Positions 58,702-64,000 of a stretch of DNA of 64,000 nt are shown in pieces; positions within the stretch are counted from its first letter, which is position 1, and each line of letters begins with the position of its first letter. The notes beneath the pieces are model-generated. The model had not been told where the DNA came from and ran no database searches. It saw only the letters and a list, made by a program, of their open reading frames with translations. Source of the stretch: Chloroflexota bacterium (GTDB lineage Bacteria > Chloroflexota > Dormibacteria > Dormibacterales > Dormibacteraceae); NCBI GenBank assembly GCA_005883575.1, contig VBFH01000023.1, positions 62,001 to 126,000 on the forward strand. Reading direction: 5' to 3'. Position numbers and translations under genes: made by a program.

Positions 58702-60765
58702 ATGGCGCAGACGACCAAGACGAGGGACCCGGCGTTCAGCCCCGATTGGCGATTCCAGGAGCCGGTCGCGTGGCGCGACACCGACCTCGACGAGAACATC
58801 CTCACCGAGTGGTTCCACTACATGCTTCTGGGCCGCCAGATCGACTACCGCTTCCAGGTCCTGAACCGTCAGGGCCGAGCGCCGTTCATCATCTCCTGCG
58901 CCGGCCACGAGGCGGCGCAGATCGGAGTCGGCTGGCCGCTCAAACCCAAGCACGACTGGCTCGCCCCCTACTACCGCGACGTCGTCCTCTGCATGCGCAT
59001 GGGCATGACGCCGCTGGACCTGATGCTGTCGGTGCTGGCGAAGGCCGCCGATCCGGCGTCGGGTGGCAAACAAACCCCCGGCCACTTCTCCGACACGCGG
59101 CACAACATCACCTCTGGCGGCTCACCGGTCGCCACGCAGATGGTTCGGGGCGCCGGTGTCGCGTATGCGCTGAAGATGGATGGCACCGACAAGGTCCTGC
59201 TGACCTGCTACGGCGAAGGTGCCGGCGCGGAAGGCGACGCGCATGAGGCGTTCAACTTCGCCGCGATCTACAAGCTGCCCGAGATCTTCGTCTGTGAGAA
59301 CAACGGCTTTGCGATCTCGACGCCCTTCAACAAGGAGTACGCGATCCAGCACGTGGCCCAACGCGCCGCCGGTTATGGGTTTCCGGGCGTGACCGTCGAC
59401 GGACGCGACCCTGTCACCTGCTACATGGTCTCGAAGGAGGCCGTCGCTCGCGGCCGCGCCGGCGAGGGGCCGACCCTGATCGAATGCCTGGTCGATCGGC
59501 TGGGAGCCCATTCGTCCGAGGACGACCAGCGCCGCTACCGGACGCAAGATGAGATCGAGGTCCTCGCCCAGAACGACTGCCTAGAGCGCTTCAAGAAGCG
59601 GCTCCTCGACGAGGGCGTGCTGAACGCCAAGCAGGTGGCCGAAGCCGAGGAGACCGTCAAAGAGGAGGTCACCCAGGCGACCAAAGAAGGTATGGAGTCG
59701 GACGATCCCCGCCCCGAAGACGCGCTCACCAACGTGTACGCGGTCGAGGCGCCGAAGGCGATCGAGCCAGCCTCCGGCGGGGAGACCGAAGAGATGAACA
59801 TGGTCGCGGCGCTGCGCTCGGCGCTGACCCAGGAGATGGAGCGCGACGACCGCGTGATGGTCCTTGGTGAGGACGTGGGCAAGAAGGGCGGGGTGTTCCT
59901 GGTCACCGACGGATTGCGCAAGCGTTTCGGCGAGGCGCGCGTCATCGACACACCGCTTGCGGAGTCGTCGATCGCGGGCGTCGCGTTGGGACTTGCGATC
60001 GGGGGCAAGCGGCCGGTGGCCGAGATGCAGTTCACCGACTTCGCCCACATGGCGTTCAACTCGATCGTCAACGAAGCGGCGAAGTACCGCTACCGCAGCG
60101 ACGGCGACTGGTCTGTGCCGATGGTCGTGCGCGCGCCGATGGGCGGGCACGCGCACGGCGCGCTGTACCACTCGCAGTCGATCGAGGCTCGATTCGCGAC
60201 CCCCGGTTTGAAGATCGTCATCCCTTCGACCCCATACGAGGCGAAGGGATTGCTGCTCGCCGCCATACGCGATCCCGATCCGGTCCTTTTCTTCGAGCAC
60301 AAGCGGCTCTACCGGATGTTCAAGGAGCCGGTGCCCAGGGGCGAGTACCTCATCCCGCTCCAGGTCGCACGCACGGCGCGCGAGGGCACCGACATCTCCG
60401 TCTTCTGCTACGGCCTGATGGTCCACTACGCGCTGGAAGCGGCAAAGAATCTCGACTCTGAGGGCGTGAGCGTCGAAATCGTCGACCTGCGCACCGTCTA
60501 TCCGCTGGACAAAGAGGCGATCATCGCGTCCGCGCGCAAGACCGGAAAGTCCCTGGTCCTCTACGAGGACAACTTCAGCGTGTCGATCGGTTCTGAGGTG
60601 GCGGCCCTGATCGCGGATGAGGCCTGGCGGTGGCTGGATGCTCCGGTCAAGAGGTTCGGCGGGCTCGACGTGCCGTCGATGCCCTACGCCGTGCCGATGG
60701 AGGAATACTTCATCCCGACGCCGGACAAGATCACCAGAGTGCTGAAGGACCTCGCGGCGTACTGA
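58702..60765 (+). CDS. 2-oxoacid dehydrogenase E1, alpha and beta subunits fused (branched-chain type)
   Basis: A 687-residue fusion. The alpha part (1-335) has the thiamine-diphosphate motif as CYGEGAGAEGDAHEAFNFAA..ENN. GEG instead of GDG is characteristic of branched-chain E1 alpha, as are ISTPFNKEYAIQHVAQRAAGYGFPG and GAHSSEDDQRRYR. The beta part (about 360-687) has MVLGEDVGKKGGVFLVTDGL, DTPLAESSIAGVALGLAIGG, FTDFAHMAFNSIVNEAAKYRY and VEIVDLRTVYPLDKEAI. A charged helical linker joins them (KQVAEAEETVKEEVTQATKE). It decarboxylates branched-chain oxoacids and acylates E2 lipoate. Its stop overlaps the E2 ATG (TGATG). Confidence 0.94.
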   Translation: MAQTTKTRDPAFSPDWRFQEPVAWRDTDLDENILTEWFHYMLLGRQIDYRFQVLNRQGRAPFIISCAGHEAAQIGVGWPLKPKHDWLAPYYRDVVLCMRMGMTPLDLMLSVLAKAADPASGGKQTPGHFSDTRHNITSGGSPVATQMVRGAGVAYALKMDGTDKVLLTCYGEGAGAEGDAHEAFNFAAIYKLPEIFVCENNGFAISTPFNKEYAIQHVAQRAAGYGFPGVTVDGRDPVTCYMVSKEAVARGRAGEGPTLIECLVDRLGAHSSEDDQRRYRTQDEIEVLAQNDCLERFKKRLLDEGVLNAKQVAEAEETVKEEVTQATKEGMESDDPRPEDALTNVYAVEAPKAIEPASGGETEEMNMVAALRSALTQEMERDDRVMVLGEDVGKKGGVFLVTDGLRKRFGEARVIDTPLAESSIAGVALGLAIGGKRPVAEMQFTDFAHMAFNSIVNEAAKYRYRSDGDWSVPMVVRAPMGGHAHGALYHSQSIEARFATPGLKIVIPSTPYEAKGLLLAAIRDPDPVLFFEHKRLYRMFKEPVPRGEYLIPLQVARTAREGTDISVFCYGLMVHYALEAAKNLDSEGVSVEIVDLRTVYPLDKEAIIASARKTGKSLVLYEDNFSVSIGSEVAALIADEAWRWLDAPVKRFGGLDVPSMPYAVPMEEYFIPTPDKITRVLKDLAAY

Positions 60766-62090
60766 TGGCGGGCAAGACCACACGCGTCGTGATGCCGCAG
60801 CTGGGCGAGTCCGTGCACGAGGGCACGATCTCGCGCTGGCTGGTCAAACCCGGCGACAAAATCGTCGAATTCGAGCCGATGCTCGAGGTCGACACGGACA
60901 AGGTCAACGCCGAGGTGCCGGCGCCGGTGTCGGGGATCCTGCGCGAGATCCTCGCCAAGGAGGGCGAGACGGTCCAGGCCGGCGCCGAGATCGCGGTGGT
61001 CGAGACCGGGGACGGGGCCGTGACGGCCACACCTGAAGCTCCCGCGCCCGCGGCGAACACAGAGGCGCCGAAGGTCACACAAGAGGGCGCGGCCCCTCCG
61101 GCAGCACCTCCCCGCGAGCGGGGAGGTCGGGCCTCCCCTCCCAGCGGCTCCGCCGCCGACCTCCCCGCTCGGCGGGGAGGTGAAGCTCCTGCCCCGGATC
61201 GTGGAGGAGAAGAGCACCGGTATTCCCCTGGCGTCCAGATGGCCGCCTCGGAGCTCAAGGTCGACCTTTCTAAAGTCACCGGCACAGGCCTTGGCGGGCG
61301 CGTGACCAGGAAGGACGTCCAGGACTTCGCGACGAAATCCAAAGCCGCGCCCAGCGCCCCACCGCCCGCCGCGGCACCCGTCGCGCCGGCCGAGGGCGAC
61401 CAGGTCGTCCAGCTGACCCGTGTGCGCCGCTTGATCGCCGAGAACATGGCGCGCGCGAAGGCCACCATCCCGCACGCGTGGCAGACGCAGGAAGCCGATA
61501 TGTCCGGTGTGGTCGCCAACCGCGCCGCCAACAAGGCGGCATTCCAGAAGCAGGAAGGGTTCTCGCTGACCTATCTGCCGTACGTGATGGCGGCCGCTGT
61601 GTCAGCCCTGCGCGAACATCCCCACGTGAACGCGACTTTCAACGAGACCGAGCTGATCCTGCACCGAGACATCAACCTCGGCATCTCCGTCGGCCTCGAG
61701 GACACGCTGCTGGTCCCCGTCGTGCGGCGGGCCGATGGGCTGTCAATCGCCGGCCTCGCCAGAGCGGTCAACGACCTTGCGAACCGCGCCCGCAGCAAGC
61801 AGCTCAAAGCCGACGAGCTCGCGGGCGCGACCTTCACTGTCAACAACTCGGGCACTTTCGGCACGCTCTTCAGCTACTCGGTCATCAACCCCGGGCAGGC
61901 TGGGATCCTGACCATGGAGGCGATCGTCGAGCGCCCTGTTGCGGTCAATGGAATGATCGGGATCAAGCCGATGATGTACCTCTGCTTTTCGTTCGACCAC
62001 CGCGTGCTCGACGGGTTGCAGGCCGCCAGGTTTCTAACCTCGTGCCGGAAATGGCTCGAGGCCGTCGACCTGGAGACGCCCGTCTACTAG
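60765..62090 (+). CDS. 2-oxoacid dehydrogenase E2 (lipoamide acyltransferase)
   Basis: The 441-residue core enzyme has one lipoyl domain (VVMPQLGESVHEGTISRWLV, lipoyl Lys46 in EVDTDKVNAE), then a Pro/Ala linker, a peripheral-subunit-binding domain (GVQMAASELKVDLSKVTGTG, GRVTRKDVQDF), a second linker and the catalytic domain. The catalytic domain has the histidine motif CFSFDHRVLDG and FTVNNSGTFGTLFSYSVINPGQ. Residues 114-139 of the first linker are encoded by a palindromic repeat (61106-61181). ATG 60765 overlaps the E1 stop. It transfers the acyl group to CoA. Confidence 0.95.
   Translation: MAGKTTRVVMPQLGESVHEGTISRWLVKPGDKIVEFEPMLEVDTDKVNAEVPAPVSGILREILAKEGETVQAGAEIAVVETGDGAVTATPEAPAPAANTEAPKVTQEGAAPPAAPPRERGGRASPPSGSAADLPARRGGEAPAPDRGGEEHRYSPGVQMAASELKVDLSKVTGTGLGGRVTRKDVQDFATKSKAAPSAPPPAAAPVAPAEGDQVVQLTRVRRLIAENMARAKATIPHAWQTQEADMSGVVANRAANKAAFQKQEGFSLTYLPYVMAAAVSALREHPHVNATFNETELILHRDINLGISVGLEDTLLVPVVRRADGLSIAGLARAVNDLANRARSKQLKADELAGATFTVNNSGTFGTLFSYSVINPGQAGILTMEAIVERPVAVNGMIGIKPMMYLCFSFDHRVLDGLQAARFLTSCRKWLEAVDLETPVY
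61106..61181. repeat. REP-like palindromic element inserted in-frame in the E2 linker
   Basis: Two hairpins with the same arms flank a small third one: ACCTCCCC-gcgagc-GGGGAGGT (61106-61127), GCGGC-tcc-GCCGC (61144-61156 region) and ACCTCCCCGC-tcg-GCGGGGAGGT (61159-61181). The whole unit is near-symmetrical, as in paired extragenic palindromes. It keeps the frame and encodes a Gly/Arg/Pro/Ser-rich stretch suited to a flexible linker. Confidence 0.75.
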
Positions 62091-62131
62091 AGCCAACAGC
62101 GGGCGGTACAGCCCAAAATGTGGCGGCTCAG

Positions 62132-63316
62132 ATGAGGGATTCGCTCACCGCCCGAAGGCCCCCGCTGTGGCTCGCCGCCGCAGGGCTGTCGGCCGGCTAC
62201 ACGGTCGCTTTCGGGGTCGTCCGGTGGGTTGATCACTTCCTCACCCAGCCCGACGTTCAAGATCTACGCCTCCATCTGATCGCAGCGCGCGTCGGGCTCA
62301 AGTACGGCTGGTCTCATATCTACGAAGTCGATCTGCAGAAGGAGGCGGCGAGAGGTCTGAGCCCTCCGGCAAGCGTCATCGACTCCATGCACCTGTTCAT
62401 CAGCCCGCCCCCGACGGCCTGGATGCTGGCCCCACTTGCGGGGCAATCCCCGGCGGTCAGCTACCTCGTCTGGACCGTCATCAGCCTGGTGGCTTTCGTC
62501 GCGGCCGGGTGGTTGCTCCTACCCGGCGGACGGCTGACCAGGGTCACGGTGCTGCTCGTTTCGTTGGGCCTCTGGCCGGTGCACTACGGGTTCTGGGACG
62601 GCCAGACGGTGGCCGGGACCATCGCCTTGCTCGCTGTTTCGTACTGGCTCCTGGAGCGAGATCGATGGGCGTTGTCGGGGGTCGCGATGGCCCTCGCGTT
62701 CTGCCTGAAGCCACAGGACGCCCTGCTGCTGCCTCTGGCTCTGCTGCTGAGCGGTCGGTGGCGGCCTGTGGCGGCCTTCGCTGTTACCGGGGCAGTCATC
62801 GTCGCCACCTGGGCCGCCTCGCTTGGCCCGGCTGGAATCGCGAGCTGGCTCAACGACATCTCCATCATCAGATCCAATCCGTACAACTCGCCGTTGACCT
62901 ATTCGTTCATCGTCGGCCACAACGCGGCCGCGACCGGTTTGGAGCTTGCTCTGGCGTTCATCGCCCTTGGTCTCGTGTGGTACCGGCGCGATCGGCTGGA
63001 CCTTGTTTTCAGCCTTGGCCTGGTCGCCACCACGATGTCCGCGAGCTATCTGCATGAGTTCGACGTCGCCATCCTGGTCGTGGCGGCCTGGATCGTGATG
63101 CGCACGCGCCTGAGCCTGCCGATGCGCATCTGGCTGGTCGCCGGAATTCCGGCCGCGCAGTTCATTGCCATCGGGCTGCCGATTCCGATGTTGCTCTGGC
63201 AGCCAATCTGGATGGCGCTCCTGGGCCTCGAGCCGTGGATGCGCCGGCGAGAAGGCACGATCGCCGTTCCTCGCGAGTCGGAAAGGCCGCTTGCGCTGGA
63301 CTCAAGCCGGTCGTGA
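62132..63316 (+). CDS. GT87/DUF2029-like membrane glycosyltransferase (copy 2)
   Basis: From ATG 62132 (or GTG 62120) the protein is 394 residues with about ten helices. KYGWSHIYEVDLQKEAARGL, ISPPPTAWMLAPLAGQSP and CLKPQDALLLPLALLLSGRW correspond one by one to copy 1 (54840) and copy 3 (63313). These are membrane GT-C enzymes presumed to use polyprenyl-phosphate-mannose in cell-envelope glycan synthesis. Its TGA overlaps the next GTG (GTGA). Confidence 0.82.
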   Translation: MRDSLTARRPPLWLAAAGLSAGYTVAFGVVRWVDHFLTQPDVQDLRLHLIAARVGLKYGWSHIYEVDLQKEAARGLSPPASVIDSMHLFISPPPTAWMLAPLAGQSPAVSYLVWTVISLVAFVAAGWLLLPGGRLTRVTVLLVSLGLWPVHYGFWDGQTVAGTIALLAVSYWLLERDRWALSGVAMALAFCLKPQDALLLPLALLLSGRWRPVAAFAVTGAVIVATWAASLGPAGIASWLNDISIIRSNPYNSPLTYSFIVGHNAAATGLELALAFIALGLVWYRRDRLDLVFSLGLVATTMSASYLHEFDVAILVVAAWIVMRTRLSLPMRIWLVAGIPAAQFIAIGLPIPMLLWQPIWMALLGLEPWMRRREGTIAVPRESERPLALDSSRS

Positions 63317-64000
63317 CGGACTCTCGTATGAGTAAGCTGCCTCCGATCTGGCTGGCTTGTTGCGCGGTCGCGTCCTGGTGGGCGGCGGTGTACTCGCTCG
63401 GTCGCTGGACGGTGCTTTTCGTTCTGGGTCCCGTACACGAGGACCTCCGGTTCACGTACGTAGCGGCCGAGGCAGGGCTTCGCTTTGGCTGGTCGAAGAT
63501 CTACGATCCGGCGACTCTCCAGAGCCTCTCGACCTCGTTTCCCTCCACGCAGCAGTACATCCACGGGTCGTACACGTACATAAACCCTCCGCTCCTCGCC
63601 TGGATCTTCGCGCCCTTCACGCTCGCGTCTGAACCCGCCGCCTACGCGATGTGGACCCTGGTCTCGCTCGGCGCCCTCGTCTGCGCGTGGTTCCTCGCCG
63701 CTCCCTACTCGGGGCTCGCCCGGGTAACGCTGCTGCTGCTCGCCATCGGGCTCTGGCCGCTCCTTTGGGGCCTTTACCTCGGCCAGCCGGACTTGCTTGT
63801 GATCGCTCTGGTGGCTGCCGCATGGTGGTTTTGCGCACGCGACATGCCGATCGGGACCGGGGTCGCGCTCGCCCTTGCGACCTTCCTCAAGCCACAGGTC
63901 GTGATCGTCATCCCATTGGCGCTGCTCGTGAGCGCCCGCTACCGTCACGTCGCGGCATGGGTGATCGCATGCGCGGCGCTCGGCGCAGCCACCGTCGCTG
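63313..64000 (+). CDS. GT87/DUF2029-like membrane glycosyltransferase (copy 3), cut by window edge
   Basis: About 229 residues are present, open to the window end. RFGWSKIYDPATLQSLS, TYINPPLLAWIFAPFTLASEP and TFLKPQVVIVIPLALLVSARY mark it as the third member of the family. GTG 63313 overlaps copy 2's stop; ATG 63328 is also in frame and follows at once. Tandem arrangement with copy 2 suggests successive steps in one glycan or recent duplication. Confidence 0.82.
   Translation, partial: MTDSRMSKLPPIWLACCAVASWWAAVYSLGRWTVLFVLGPVHEDLRFTYVAAEAGLRFGWSKIYDPATLQSLSTSFPSTQQYIHGSYTYINPPLLAWIFAPFTLASEPAAYAMWTLVSLGALVCAWFLAAPYSGLARVTLLLLAIGLWPLLWGLYLGQPDLLVIALVAAAWWFCARDMPIGTGVALALATFLKPQVVIVIPLALLVSARYRHVAAWVIACAALGAATVA

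Noticed and set aside
59581-60783. Minus-strand open frame opposite the E1 fusion
   Set aside because: Antisense to the conserved E1 beta domain; no domain similarity.

Overview
The window is one uninterrupted high-GC (mostly G/C third positions) bacterial chromosome segment. There is no rRNA, tRNA, CRISPR array or intact insertion sequence that I can see. GTG and TTG starts are frequent, and several -10-like boxes lie so close to a start codon that leaderless mRNAs seem likely. A SufR-controlled suf operon, Tad pili with TadE/G-type pseudopilins, tandem citrate synthases and a fused branched-chain E1 point to a soil-type Terrabacteria lineage, for example Chloroflexota or Candidatus Dormibacterota. 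That placement is inference; no marker here fixes it.

Layout. 1-3312 (minus): two Gfo/Idh-type oxidoreductases, one fused to a ThuA-like domain, and a GT4 glycosyltransferase. 3590-9363 (minus): a signalling block of Ser/Thr kinase, response regulator, PAS/GAF histidine kinase and REC-SpoIIE phosphatase. 9645-11651 (plus): STAS antagonist, RsbW-like kinase, a phosphoacceptor-only mini-protein and REC-GGDEF. 11651-22977: Tad pilus locus. Its CpaF/TadA motor is fused in one reading frame to a class III adenylate cyclase and an AAA/helical-repeat module; two TadE-like proteins and a TadG-like protein are on the minus strand, and CpaB, TadB, TadC and a MerR/HspR-like regulator on the plus strand. 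23155-26212 (minus): rsfS, nadD, obg, rpmA, rplU. 26242-30294 (minus): four membrane proteins resembling the membrane arm of complex I/group 4 hydrogenases, with no soluble partner. 30310-40010 (minus): valS, a decayed SDR gene, a secreted protein, clpX, a stand-alone ClpX-type zinc finger, clpP, tig and a class A PBP. 40411-42856: C39-like peptidase, an unknown coiled-coil protein and an MFS transporter. 42910-49512 (plus): sufR-C-B-D-Rieske-S-U-rhodanese-sufT. 49527-52549 (minus): two beta-propeller lipoproteins around a decayed third copy, then a membrane protein. 52604-64000 (plus): two citrate synthases, membrane glycosyltransferases, and lpd, E1 alpha-beta fusion and E2 of a 2-oxoacid dehydrogenase.

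How it fits together. The most unusual part is 3.6-23 kb. Phosphorelay, partner-switch (SpoIIE/STAS/RsbW), c-di-GMP (GGDEF) and cAMP (class III cyclase) modules sit directly before, or inside, the motor protein of a Tad pilus. This suggests pilus assembly or retraction is coupled to second-messenger production in one polypeptide. The suf operon is a complete, self-regulated Fe-S assembly unit with a clear palindromic operator at its divergent promoter. The 52-62 kb block links branched-chain oxoacid oxidation (acyl-CoA supply) with citrate/methylcitrate synthase. Short palindromic repeats are scattered through the window, and two of them lie inside coding sequence.
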